A stretch of DNA of 64,000 bases. It comes from Gammaproteobacteria bacterium. GTDB lineage: Bacteria > Pseudomonadota > Gammaproteobacteria > JACCYU01. Both the position numbers and the translations under genes were made by a program. The DNA lies in NCBI GenBank assembly GCA_013695765.1, contig JACCZW010000014.1:1-64000 (forward strand), written 5' to 3'. The notes beneath the pieces were generated by a model. It saw only the letters and a list, made by a program, of their open reading frames with translations, did no database searches and was not told the origin of the DNA. This document shows, piece after piece, positions 30,101 to 37,942 of this stretch (its first letter is position 1; every line of letters starts with the position of its first letter).

Positions 30101-31430
30101 GGCCTGGCCGGTAAAAGACGACGAGGGCGCGCTGCGCGGCGCGGTCGGTGTGTTCACCGATGTGACCGAGCGCAAGCGCCAGCTCGATGTCTGGAAGGCC
30201 CAGCAGTCCGCGTTATCCGCGCTCGCACTGTTCGCCTTCGGCGAAAGCGACGTCGCCGCGGTGCTGCGACAGGTCGTCACCTGTCTGTGCGAAGTGCTGG
30301 ACAGCGCGCGCTGCGAGGTGTGGCGGCTGCACGCGGAGCGCAATGAACTGGTGTTGGAAGCTACGTCGGTCGAGGCGTCCGGCGATACGAAAACACAGGC
30401 CGTGCCTGCCGATGCCGGCAACCTGTTCGGTTACACGCTTGCTTCGGAACTTCCCGTCGTCATCGAAGACGCAGCCGCCGAGAATCGCTTTGCCTATCCA
30501 TCCCACCTGCGCGGCGAGCGCATGGTGCGCGGTCTGAGTGTGGCCGTGAGAATGGATGGCGGGCTGTGGGGTGTGCTCGGCGTACACGATCACCGGCAGC
30601 GCAAATTCATGCCGTACGACACGAATTTTATGCAATCGGTCGCGGATCTGCTGGGCGGTGTATTGCGACGTAAAGCATTGGAGATCGGTCACGGGGAAGC
30701 TCAACGGCGGCAGGCGTTTGCCGAAGCCGAGGATCGGGTGCGTCAGGCCGCACGTCTGGCGTCGCTCGGGACCCTGGCGGCCGGCATCGCGCACGAGGTC
30801 AACAACCCGCTGAACTCCATTCTCATGAACGCCGAACTGGGGATCGTGTCGCTGCAAAACGGGAGCGCCCACGAAAAGCTGCCCAGGCTGCTGGATAGGA
30901 TCATCAAGGAGGCGCGGCGCGGCGGCGCTATCACCCGTAACGTTTTGCAGTTTTCCAAGGCCGATCGCTTCACTCCCAAGGGTCTCGCGGATCTGAACAA
31001 TCTCATTCTCCGCGCACGGGACTATGTGGCACCGGTATTGCAAGATTCCGCCGTGGAACTCGAATTTGCGCTAGATCCCGCATTGCCGCGGATCGAGCTC
31101 AATCAGATCGCTTTGGAGCAGGCCATGGTCAATCTCATTAACAACGCCGCGCAGTCCGGAGCCTCGAAGGTGAAGATCAAGACTGAACGTGAGCAGCACT
31201 ACGCGCGCGTGACGATCAACGACGATGGGCGTGGCATTCCGGAGACGGAGCTTCAGTATATTTTTGACCCGTTCTACACAACCCGCCGTTCGCAGGGTGG
31301 TTCCGGGCTGGGCCTGAGCCTGGTGCACCGCATCATTGCCGACCACGACGGCACCGTTGAAGCGCGGAGCACGGAAGGCAAGGGCACGCAATTTATATTG
31401 CGGTTGCCGCTTGGCGATACGGATGCGTGA
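27168..31430 (+). CDS. CheB/CheR-PAS-GAF hybrid sensor histidine kinase
   Basis: This 1420-residue protein joins a chemotaxis methylesterase and methyltransferase to a kinase. CheB domain about 34-215 with catalytic Ser42 (GLGASAGG), His69 (VMHLAP) and Asp161 (SGTGTDG). CheR domain about 235-490 with the SAM site WVPGCASGEEAYSLA. A long Glu/Leu/Asn-rich coiled coil (about 690-800, repeated NEEL units) leads to PAS-like domains (about 800-1040) and a GAF domain (about 1060-1180). The HisKA box has His1209 (GIAHEVNNPLNS), and the HATPase has NLINNAAQ, DDGRGIP and GSGLGLSL. The start is TTG at 27168 with GGGAG upstream. No membrane segment is seen, so it is cytoplasmic. The receiver gene downstream is its likely partner. 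Confidence 0.92.
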   Translation: MPDHEHAETRDKPETHDDKRQPEADAVTPAGTGFPIVGLGASAGGLEAFNSFFDNMPPDSGMAFVLVMHLAPDRESRVAELLERQTEMAIHPAREGMRVEPNNVYVIQPDNVLTIGEGVLHVTAPAPPREHRNLIDDFFCSLAAAQGRNAICIVLSGTGTDGTRGLCAIKELGGITMTQSEARYGDMPHSAHATGLGDYSLPVEQMPASLCDYAAHIGHVDNEKVIERLRGNGREQLGRILAMLRSHTGHDFSHYKETTIIRRIERRIQVTQKISPDEYLEHLRETPGEIGRLFGDMLIGVTQFMRDEEVFEALESKVVPALCAQRSAGDTVRVWVPGCASGEEAYSLAILFLRETDRGGPGLTPQVFATDIDSKALDTARAGIYPQVITAHLTEEQLERYFRKHGQGYGVVKRLRETCIFLKHDLIRDPPFSRLDMISCRNVLIYMNPILQQRLIPIFHYALRAGGVLLLGPSETITGFEQLFEPIDHKQRLFRRRDVQVVSRFDFSMGNYGDSTVSRETGNQERQRNREMSVSRHTERYLLEQYAPSCVVVDSRYEAVYFSGDTGQYLQPPPGAPDNAVLNMVRHGLKNHLRQALDDAVRTQQPVVREDVHVRTNGAYKTIRLRVRPIPRLEQQADYYAVIFESCDQQGGEASRPKASEPLSAEQEHSLVQQLEAELASTRRHLRATTEDMESSTEALKPANEELMSSNEELQTSAEELDTSKEELQSVNEELSFANEELRRNNDQLSRANSDIKNLFDNTRIAMMSLDKRLNIRSLTPRMSDLYNLLASDTGRSIMDIRARHDYTEFEADVKRVLDTLAPVERRVSTAEGEYMLRILPYQTLDGRIDGAVVTFFDITTLTRARADIEQLTEARARRAGELEAMLSVLPVGVLICADAKSGQVRTNRMGADILGVAENAEISGQSGPPPFKLLRDDKTVASAEFPLQRVLATGDHVRQEALSVERADGVVLDIEVSAWPVKDDEGALRGAVGVFTDVTERKRQLDVWKAQQSALSALALFAFGESDVAAVLRQVVTCLCEVLDSARCEVWRLHAERNELVLEATSVEASGDTKTQAVPADAGNLFGYTLASELPVVIEDAAAENRFAYPSHLRGERMVRGLSVAVRMDGGLWGVLGVHDHRQRKFMPYDTNFMQSVADLLGGVLRRKALEIGHGEAQRRQAFAEAEDRVRQAARLASLGTLAAGIAHEVNNPLNSILMNAELGIVSLQNGSAHEKLPRLLDRIIKEARRGGAITRNVLQFSKADRFTPKGLADLNNLILRARDYVAPVLQDSAVELEFALDPALPRIELNQIALEQAMVNLINNAAQSGASKVKIKTEREQHYARVTINDDGRGIPETELQYIFDPFYTTRRSQGGSGLGLSLVHRIIADHDGTVEARSTEGKGTQFILRLPLGDTDA

Positions 31431-31851
31431 TCTGCCGCGGATAAACTGGACGGACATTGTGGCCGAAATGAAGAAAATGCTGATCGCCGAGGACGAGGTC
31501 CATGCGCGCGAAGCGCTGGTGGCGTTTTTCGAAAGTCAGGGTTTCGAGGTGCGCTGCGCCGCCGACGGCCAACAGGCGCTCAGAATCGGTAACGAGTTCG
31601 TGCCCGATGTGCTCATCACCGACTGGTTGCTGGAGGGCGAATGCAGCGGCGTGGGCGTCGCGCGCGCGCTGGCGCGGGCCTTGCCGCACACGGCGATTAT
31701 TCTAGTTTCCGGCTATCCAATGGCGGAACTGCGAGCGATCACCGCCGATCTGGAGGTAGAGGCCTATATGGAAAAGCCAATCAGCCTGTTCGAGCTCAAC
31801 GCCGTCGTTGAGCGCGCGGCTCAGAAAGAGGCCGCGAAAACGACCACATGA
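31423..31851 (+). CDS. Single-domain response regulator
   Basis: This is a stand-alone receiver of about 128-142 residues: MLIAEDEVHAREALVAFFESQGF, the phospho-acceptor Asp in VLITDWLLEG, SGYPM and the Lys in AYMEKPISLFEL. It has no DNA-binding domain, so it passes phosphate on or acts by protein contact, probably as partner of the CheB/CheR kinase. The ATG at 31423 overlaps the kinase stop by 8 bases; ATG 31468 is an equally possible start and gives a tighter receiver. Confidence 0.82.
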   Translation: MRDLPRINWTDIVAEMKKMLIAEDEVHAREALVAFFESQGFEVRCAADGQQALRIGNEFVPDVLITDWLLEGECSGVGVARALARALPHTAIILVSGYPMAELRAITADLEVEAYMEKPISLFELNAVVERAAQKEAAKTTT

Positions 31852-32019
31852 ACATCACGCGGCTTGCCTGAGCGCGGTGACGACACGCATAAACGCCAGC
31901 CGGTTCCGGGCTGCAATCGATTGCCCGTGATTAGGCGCCCCTGACTATCCGCTATGTCCAAACACGCCTGTAAACGCGGCGGAACGTGCACGCTACCCGA
32001 CGATAAGTCTGAATCGTGC

Positions 32020-32682
32020 ATGATGAATACTCGTGCCTGGCGCGGCGCTATTGCCGTGCTTTGCATACTGTTGCTGGCCGGTTGCCAGACCGCTTATTAC
32101 AACGCGCTGGAGGAATTCGGTTTTCATAAGCGCGACCTGCTAGTGGGCCGCGTACAGGACGCGCAGGATTCGCAAGCCGCGGCCAAGGAGCAGTTCGAGT
32201 CCGCGCTGGCGGCTTTCCAGAGCGTGGTGGACGTGGACGGCGGCGAACTGGAGACGCAATATGAGCAGCTTAACGCCGAATACGAGGGCAGCGAGTTGCG
32301 CGCGGAGGCGGTGAGCGATCGTATCGACGCCGTGGAAGGTGTCGCCGACGCGCTGTTCGATGAATGGTACGCAGAGCTGGATCAATACAGCGATCCGGAT
32401 TTGCGCGCCGACAGCGAACGCAGCCTGGAAGCCACGCAGGAACGGTACGAACTTCTGATGGACGCCATGTACCGGGCCGAAGGCAGCATGGAGCCCGTGC
32501 TCGCAACGTTGCGCGATCAGGTGCTGGTGCTCAAGCATAACCTCAATGCGCAGGCAATCGCGTCGCTACGCGGCGAACGCACCACCGTGGAGGCGGACGT
32601 GGCGGCGCTGGTGGCGGACATGGAAGCCGCAATCAGGGAAGCCGAGACATTTCTGGCCGAGGTCGATCGCCAAAACGGATAA
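32020..32682 (+). CDS. DUF2959 lipoprotein
   Basis: This 220-residue protein has a signal with lipobox LLLAGCQ followed by TAYYNALEEFGFHKRDLLVGRV, the conserved DUF2959 beginning, then an all-helical acidic body with EQFESALAAFQSVVDVDGG and VLVLKHNLNAQAIASL. The family is an envelope lipoprotein of unknown function. The start is one of two adjacent ATG codons (32020, 32023). The 168-bp gap before it holds nothing else recognisable. Confidence 0.85.
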   Translation: MMNTRAWRGAIAVLCILLLAGCQTAYYNALEEFGFHKRDLLVGRVQDAQDSQAAAKEQFESALAAFQSVVDVDGGELETQYEQLNAEYEGSELRAEAVSDRIDAVEGVADALFDEWYAELDQYSDPDLRADSERSLEATQERYELLMDAMYRAEGSMEPVLATLRDQVLVLKHNLNAQAIASLRGERTTVEADVAALVADMEAAIREAETFLAEVDRQNG

Positions 32683-32797
32683 ATATTCCAGAACCTGTAA
32701 ATACACGCGTTATCCACAATCTTCCGTGTCATTTATCGCCTGGATTAAGCCGAACCCCGAAGCGGTTTCGGCTCGCATAAATGATCAGTCGCTACTA

Positions 32798-33151
32798 TCA
32801 CAACAACTTCCACGTTTGCTCAAGGACGTGTAGATCATCAAGCGTAAGAGGAAAGTAATTATTGACGCCGGCGCCGCGTCCGCCCGTCTGCACGGTTGTG
32901 GCGTCAGACTCGATTTCACGTCGAGTGTTTTCCGACAGAAATGGGGAAAGCCGCGAGTAAAGTACGCCTTCGCGGAACTTGTGCTTATCCAGATCCGCGT
33001 CTAATTCCAGTCTTGCACTTGCAATGAAGTCGCGTCGTGCCGCCAGCCTTAGCTTACGTTTCTCGATTCCCCAGTTAACCCACGGAGCGATCAATGAACC
33101 AATCGCTCCGGCCACCAAGCCAATTACTCAGGAATCGCTAATTTGTGGCAC
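32798..33151 (-). pseudogene. Small membrane-anchored protein with an early stop
   Basis: Reading leftward from GTG at 33151 gives VPQISDS, then TGA (33130-33128), then VIGLVAGAIGSLIAPWVNWGIEKRK and a further 85 or so residues to a stop at 32798. The part after the stop has one membrane helix and a basic helical region, a pattern I associate with small accessory membrane proteins. If the TGA were TGG (Trp), one continuous 117-residue protein with a natural N-terminal helix would result. Alternatively translation starts at TTG 33118, giving 106 residues and a cut helix. The surrounding 32.7-33.25 kb is AT-richer than its neighbours, which suggests acquired DNA. Confidence 0.5.
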
Positions 33152-33264
33152 AAGTGCTCTCAAGAAACACAATAAATACAATGTGTTCAGAGATTCACTT
33201 GTCATCTAAATTGCTGTCTACTGAGTAAGGCAGGGATTGCGATTTTCACAAACTCTTCCATGGG

Positions 33265-33702
33265 CTATCGCGTCTTTGCCGCCGCAAGCTGCTGGCGGGC
33301 ATTTGCAATGTCCTCGCGCACCTGTTGCAGGTAATCCTTGGTGTCCTCCGGCAAGTCCTGTTGCAGTGCTGTCGCCAGCATCGTGTCGATTTCGCCCTCG
33401 ACATGTTCGCGCGCGGTCAAAAGCTCGATGCGTTTATCGGCCGAAAAGGTGGCCTTCAGCCGCGCGAGCAGGCGCGCGACGGTTTCGCGGTCGCCATCCG
33501 CGTTGCGCGGCAAACCGCCCAGATTTCGAATGTGGGATTCGAGGTTTTCGGCGATTGCGCGGCGTCGGCGCGCGAGTTCGCGGAACAGCTCCGCGGTCGC
33601 GTCCGGTTCCAGCATGCCGGCAGCGTCCTCGTAATGATCGGCGGCGTCCTTGATGTTGACGAGCACATCGTTGAGCGCGATCTGGGCATCATTGAGCAGC
33701 AT
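33265..33702 (-). CDS. DUF2383 (PA2169-type) four-helix bundle protein
   Basis: This 145-residue protein is all helical and resembles ferritin-like four-helix bundles of the PA2169/DUF2383 family: ALNDVLVNIKDAADHYEDAA, ELFRELARRRRAIAENLESHI, LGGLPRNADGDRETV and AREHVEGEIDTML with DLPEDTKDYLQQVREDI. Members appear in stress conditions, and their function is not settled. No signal peptide is seen. It is monocistronic and divergent from the PAP2 gene. Confidence 0.85.
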   Translation of the reverse strand: MLLNDAQIALNDVLVNIKDAADHYEDAAGMLEPDATAELFRELARRRRAIAENLESHIRNLGGLPRNADGDRETVARLLARLKATFSADKRIELLTAREHVEGEIDTMLATALQQDLPEDTKDYLQQVREDIANARQQLAAAKTR

Positions 33703-33853
33703 CGGGGGGCCTCGCGCCAGGGCGCTCTTTAAGTCGAAGCGGCGATTGCATGAGCCACGTCAACCGCTGCTTACATGAGTATAAAGCTTTGCGCGCCGTC
33801 CGCACGCGCGGAGTTCGTGAACAAAAATCCGTGAGTCTTTATACTGCGCGCCC

Positions 33854-34750
33854 ATGGACACGCCCCCGAGTCACCCGCTATTGATCCTGCTGGTCGCTGT
33901 CCTGACTATCCTGATGGTATGGCAATTGTCATGGTGGTTGCTGCGCCTGGGCGGGCGCGCGAGCGTCGCACTCGTGTCGCAGTTTCCCGCCACGCAGATC
34001 ATGGCGCGCACCCACCCGCTACGCGCCGCGCTGTCTCGCCGTGCGCCCCGCACCTACGCGTTTACCGTCAGGCGGCTGACACCGCGGCACTTCGAAGGTC
34101 TGCCGCTGACCCTGATGGTGGTGGCGGCGTTATACCTGATCTTTCTGCTGGGCGGGCTGATCGAAGACGTCGTGGAGGCGCAGGAGATCGTGGCGTTCAA
34201 TGAGGCGATCAACGGTTCCTTCGTGCCCTACCGCACGCCTTATCTGGTCGAGATCTTCGCATGGATTACGGACCTTGGCGGCATGCCCGCGCTGACCCTG
34301 GTCTCGTTCGTCACCACCGGGTTTTTGTGGACGCAGCACCGCGGATTCCTGATCCTGCCGCTGTGGGTGACGATCCTAGGCGCGAACGCCACGACCTGGG
34401 CGGGCAAGTTCGGTTTCGACATGGAGCGCCCGGAGTTTGCGACATCCGTAACGGCGCTGTCCCCGTCTTTCCCGAGCGCACACGCCACCGGCTCCATGGC
34501 CGTGCTGGGTTTCATCGCTTACTTGCTGGCGCGCGATCTTAAGCATTTGCGCGAGCGCTTCGAAGTGGCGTTCTGGAGCCTGACCCTGATCATTCTGATC
34601 AGCTTCAGCCGCATATTCTTGAGCGTGCACTTTGCCAGCGACATCGCCGCCGGCCTGCTGATCGGCGGCTTCTGGCTGGTGGTGGGTTTCGCCATCGCCG
34701 AGCGCGCGCGTTTCGCCCACGCTCGAAACTTAGGCGATCCGCGGCCATAA
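33854..34750 (+). CDS. PAP2-family membrane phosphatase
   Basis: This 298-residue protein has five or six membrane helices and the three PAP2 phosphatase motifs: KFGFDMERPEF (a KxxxxxxRP variant), PSFPSAHATGS (PSGH-like, His) and SRIFLSVHFASDIAAG (SRxxxxxHxxxD). Such enzymes dephosphorylate lipid phosphates, for example undecaprenyl pyrophosphate or phosphatidic acid. An extra N-terminal helix and a cytoplasmic linker of about 70 residues precede the core. The substrate is not predictable from sequence. Confidence 0.88.
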   Translation: MDTPPSHPLLILLVAVLTILMVWQLSWWLLRLGGRASVALVSQFPATQIMARTHPLRAALSRRAPRTYAFTVRRLTPRHFEGLPLTLMVVAALYLIFLLGGLIEDVVEAQEIVAFNEAINGSFVPYRTPYLVEIFAWITDLGGMPALTLVSFVTTGFLWTQHRGFLILPLWVTILGANATTWAGKFGFDMERPEFATSVTALSPSFPSAHATGSMAVLGFIAYLLARDLKHLRERFEVAFWSLTLIILISFSRIFLSVHFASDIAAGLLIGGFWLVVGFAIAERARFAHARNLGDPRP

Positions 34751-34804
34751 CGCTGCCGGTTTAGTCGCCGTGACGTGAACGAGTCGATGCGTGAATAGCG
34801 ATTG

Positions 34805-35482
34805 TCAGGGCTTTGGCGGCGCGTCTTGCTTGTCTGGAGCCGCGGGCTGAGTGTCTGGCGTCTTTTTTTCCGCCTGCGCCGGCCATCGATTCTCGTCGAA
34901 GCCCCGCATCTGCTCCAGCGCGGCCTGACTAAGATCGAGTACGAAGATTTCGCGGTCCGCGGGCGCGCGCAGATCATTCCAGGGTACTGCCACCAGCTTC
35001 TCGCTTAGGCCGATCAGGCCGCCGGTGCTGATCGCCACATAGGCGATCTTTCCACTGTCGGGATTCAGGGCGATGTTTTCGATCGTGCCCAGCGCCTGGT
35101 CCTTGAGGTTAACCACCTCGGCGCCGACGACGTCCTCGGCTTTCAAAATTCCCTGTATCTTGCTGACGGGGCTCGCGCTATGCAGATAGGCTAGCCGCTG
35201 CGACAGTTCGCGCCGTGTCTCGATCTTTTGCGCCACGTCGTCCAGCAGTTCGTCCATGCCGTCGGCGATGGCAGCGCATTCGGATTCGCGACCGCGCTGA
35301 TAAAACACGAGCGCCGCGTCGCGCAGCTGCCGCAACTCGCTCTTGAGCGCATTGGGGTAGGGGTCTTGTTCGACGCGCTCCACGAGCGCGTCTACCTGGC
35401 TATCACAGCCGCCACCCACGGTGCAGCCCCACGGAAGCAGCGCGGTCAGCGCAACGCCGGTGATTATACGGATGATCATCAA
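34805..35482 (-). CDS. PRC-barrel domain protein (copy 1)
   Basis: This 225-residue protein has a short hydrophobic N-terminus (possible lipoprotein signal, ALLPWGC), a helical region (about 30-105) and a PRC-barrel (about 115-205: VVGAEVVNLKDQALGTIENIA, GKIAYVAISTGGLIGLSEKL, VPWNDL, FVLDLSQAALE), then a Pro/Ala-rich tail. It shares its barrel and the ending GFDENRWPAQ with the protein at 37.4-37.9 kb (GFDDDHWPQQ), so the two are paralogues on either side of the sigma-54 activator gene. The biological role is unknown. Confidence 0.82.
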   Translation of the reverse strand: MMIIRIITGVALTALLPWGCTVGGGCDSQVDALVERVEQDPYPNALKSELRQLRDAALVFYQRGRESECAAIADGMDELLDDVAQKIETRRELSQRLAYLHSASPVSKIQGILKAEDVVGAEVVNLKDQALGTIENIALNPDSGKIAYVAISTGGLIGLSEKLVAVPWNDLRAPADREIFVLDLSQAALEQMRGFDENRWPAQAEKKTPDTQPAAPDKQDAPPKP

Positions 35483-35685
35483 ATTTCCTTCGATTCAGTC
35501 ATCGGGAGCAGCCCATTCTCGCGGAACCGGGACAGACCAGCGCTGGTGCCGTATTCGAAGCGGCTGGTTCAGTCAGTACGAACGGCGGTTGCCACCCCAA
35601 AGTGTAATGCAATTTTCGCGGCGTTACGGCACGGCGCTTCTAAACATCGGGAACACATCTTATGGCAATGGTATGAGCGGCGGTG
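35483..35685. other. Left part of a 450-bp intergenic region upstream of the sigma-54 activator
   Basis: No gene, tRNA or clear sigma-54 promoter (TGGCAC-N5-TTGC) was found here on either strand. It links the divergent PRC-barrel gene to the 20-bp repeats at 35686-35745. Confidence 0.5.
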
Positions 35686-35745
35686 CAATTTTTGATTCAA
35701 TGCGGAAATTTTTGATTTAGCGACGACATTTTTAATTCAATGCCC
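35686..35745. repeat. Three tandem 20-bp repeats upstream of the sigma-54 activator
   Basis: CAATTTTTGATTCAATGCGG (35686-35705), AAATTTTTGATTTAGCGACG (35706-35725) and ACATTTTTAATTCAATGCCC (35726-35745) follow each other with an exact 20-bp period and share the core ATTTTTxATTxA. A TATACT box lies just downstream at about 35758. They could be regulator binding sites (two helical turns apart) or the multi-repeat end of an IS21-type element left after loss of its transposase; no transposase is present. Confidence 0.55.
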
Positions 35746-35932
35746 ATGGGGGGTGAAGTATACTTTAGTTGCAGAGCCTGACCGATGCGCGGGTATTGCG
35801 AATTCCGCTGGCGCCGGATACCTGCATCAGTATCAAAAGCAGAAACTTTAAGAAATCCTAAAGGAGACTTAAACAGTTGCGACGAGTAACAGGTGTCGCG
35901 GTCAGCGCTGCGAACAGGGGGAAATATCACTC

Positions 35933-37282
35933 ATGACAGATGTCCTGATAGTCGACGACGACTCGGCGTTCGGTCCCGAGCTTGCGAACTACGTGCGTCA
36001 GGAAGGTTATTCGGCGCGCACCGCGGCTACCTTGCACGATGCGCGTACGGTGCTGGCCGAAGGACTGCCCGAATTGCTGCTGATCGACCTGCAGCTCCCC
36101 GACGGCAGCGGGCTTGACCTCATCAGAGAACTTCCCAACGGTGGTGGTACGCAGGTGGTGGTGCTTACCGGCTACCCCAGCGTGGACACGGCGATTGAGG
36201 GGTTGCGCGCCAACATTGCCGATTATCTGACCAAACCTATTGATATGCAGCTGTTCCACGACTGCCTGACGCGGGTATGCGGCGTTCCGCGCATACCTCC
36301 CCCCGCGCAGGAAGACCGCCGCCGGTTTCGCGCTTTCGTGGGCAATTCCGCGGCCATGCGCCGAGTATACCGAATGATAGGTAAGGTCGCGCAGACCGAC
36401 GCGACAGTGCTGGTGCAGGGCGAAAGCGGCACCGGCAAGGAATTGGTCGCGCAGGCCATACATACCTTGAGCGCGCGCAGCCACTTGCCGTTTCTGGCGC
36501 TCAACTGCGGCGCCGTGCCGCAGGAACTCATCGGCAACGAGCTGTTCGGCCACGACCGCGGCGGTTACACGGGCGCCAGCCGCCAGCACAAGGGCTACTT
36601 CGAGCGCGCGCAGGGCGGCACCCTGCTGCTGGACGAGATCACTGAGATGCCGCTGGAGCTACAGGTGAATCTGCTGCGCGTGCTGGAGACAGGCAAGCTC
36701 ACGCGTATCGGCGGCGACAAAGAGATCGACATCGACGTGCGCCTGGTGGCGGCGACCAATCGCGACGCGCGCCGCGCGATCGCCGAGGGGCGCCTGCGTG
36801 AAGATCTGTTCTATCGACTGCAGGTGTTTCCCATCCACATGCCGCCGCTGCGCGACCGCGCGGATGACATCCCGCTGCTGGTCGAACATTTTCTGGACCG
36901 GCTCAATGCCAGGGCGCAATTGAACAAGCGAATGACGGACGGGGCGCTGGCGTGCATGGCCCGCCACGCCTGGCCGGGCAACGTGCGCGAACTCAAGAAT
37001 ATGTTGCATCGCATTTTTATTCTGGCGGAGGACGATATACAGGCCGCGCTGTTATTGCAGATGCCGGAGTTCGCCCAGCCGTCGCACGAAATTGTTGACG
37101 ACGAAATTTCCGCCCTGAATGGCAACGCCGTCATGAACGGCACGCCGCTGGAAGACGCCGAGCGGCGCCTGATTCTGGACACCATGGCGGAATGCAACGG
37201 CGACAAGAAACTCGCCGCGCAGTCCTTAGGGATAAGCCTGAAGACGCTTTACAACAAGCTGAAACGTTATGAAGCGCACTGA
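35933..37282 (+). CDS. Sigma-54-dependent response regulator (NtrC family)
   Basis: This 449-residue activator has a receiver (1-120; Asp in LLIDLQLPDGSGL, Lys in DYLTKPID), an AAA+ domain (about 137-370; Walker A GESGTGKE, Walker B GGTLLLDEI, R-finger region DVRLVAATNRD and LREDLFYRLQVFPI) and a C-terminal Fis-type helix-turn-helix (DKKLAAQSLGISLKTLYNKLKRY). The sigma-54 contact loop reads GGYTGA (residues 210-215) instead of the usual GAFTGA. AGGGGG lies upstream of the ATG. No kinase gene is adjacent, so it is an orphan unless served by the CheB/CheR kinase 4.5 kb away. Confidence 0.93.
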   Translation: MTDVLIVDDDSAFGPELANYVRQEGYSARTAATLHDARTVLAEGLPELLLIDLQLPDGSGLDLIRELPNGGGTQVVVLTGYPSVDTAIEGLRANIADYLTKPIDMQLFHDCLTRVCGVPRIPPPAQEDRRRFRAFVGNSAAMRRVYRMIGKVAQTDATVLVQGESGTGKELVAQAIHTLSARSHLPFLALNCGAVPQELIGNELFGHDRGGYTGASRQHKGYFERAQGGTLLLDEITEMPLELQVNLLRVLETGKLTRIGGDKEIDIDVRLVAATNRDARRAIAEGRLREDLFYRLQVFPIHMPPLRDRADDIPLLVEHFLDRLNARAQLNKRMTDGALACMARHAWPGNVRELKNMLHRIFILAEDDIQAALLLQMPEFAQPSHEIVDDEISALNGNAVMNGTPLEDAERRLILDTMAECNGDKKLAAQSLGISLKTLYNKLKRYEAH

Positions 37283-37369
37283 TAACCGGTGCGTCCAGCC
37301 GCCGTTGAGACCAGTCGACCAGCAACCGGGCGACGTAGTCGCGCCGGCCACTTTGCCGGGCGCGGTCTG

Positions 37370-37888
37370 ATGAACACGGTACGCGGCGCAACGGCGTTGT
37401 TGCTAGTGTCGCTGGCCATCGGTGCACACGCTTACGCCGGCGGCGCTGGTTACGACGCGCCAGCCTCGGTTGAGCAGGTCGCGCCCGCCACTGGCGTTAC
37501 CCGCATCATTCGGGCCGACAACTATCTCGGCAGGACGGTGCGAAATATACGCAAAGAGACACTCGGTGAAATCATCGATCTTGCGATCAACGGGCAGCGC
37601 GCAACGGTGGCGTACGCGGTTATGGCCTCCGGCGGCTTTTTGGGTTTGGGGCAAACGTTGCACGCGATACCGTTGCATGAGCTGCGAGACCCGGGCGAAG
37701 ACAAGGATCTGGTGCTCGATCTGTCGCTGGCCGCGCTCAAGCGCCAGAGCGGTTTCGATGACGATCACTGGCCACAGCAAGCCGGCCTGGGGCCGCGGAG
37801 CCGAAACGGTGGCGAACTTTCAAATGCGCCCGCTGGCGCAAGCAAACGCGGGGGCGTCGCGGCACCGAACGGGGCGCGGCCGCAATAA
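37370..37888 (+). CDS. PRC-barrel domain secreted protein (copy 2)
   Basis: This 172-residue protein has a cleavable signal peptide (MNTVRGATALLLVSLAIGAHAYA) and a PRC-barrel (YLGRTVRNIRKETLGEIIDLAI, VAYAVMASGGFLGLGQTLHAIP, LVLDLSLAALKRQSGFD). It is paralogous to the protein at 34.8-35.5 kb. I chose the ATG at 37370 because it starts the signal peptide; the frame upstream is open but not conserved in character. It follows the sigma-54 activator by 87 bp on the same strand. Confidence 0.82.
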   Translation: MNTVRGATALLLVSLAIGAHAYAGGAGYDAPASVEQVAPATGVTRIIRADNYLGRTVRNIRKETLGEIIDLAINGQRATVAYAVMASGGFLGLGQTLHAIPLHELRDPGEDKDLVLDLSLAALKRQSGFDDDHWPQQAGLGPRSRNGGELSNAPAGASKRGGVAAPNGARPQ

Positions 37889-37942
37889 TGTTTACCGAGC
37901 CGGCCGGTAGGACACACTCAGACCCGTACGGCCTCAGAACCT

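Noticed and set aside
32746-32780. Imperfect GCCGAA...TTCGGC hairpin as a terminator after DUF2959
   Set aside because: Stem mismatches and no T-run on either strand.
35483-35932. Sigma-54 promoter upstream of either divergent gene
   Set aside because: No TGGCAC-N5-TTGC-like pair could be found on either strand by eye.
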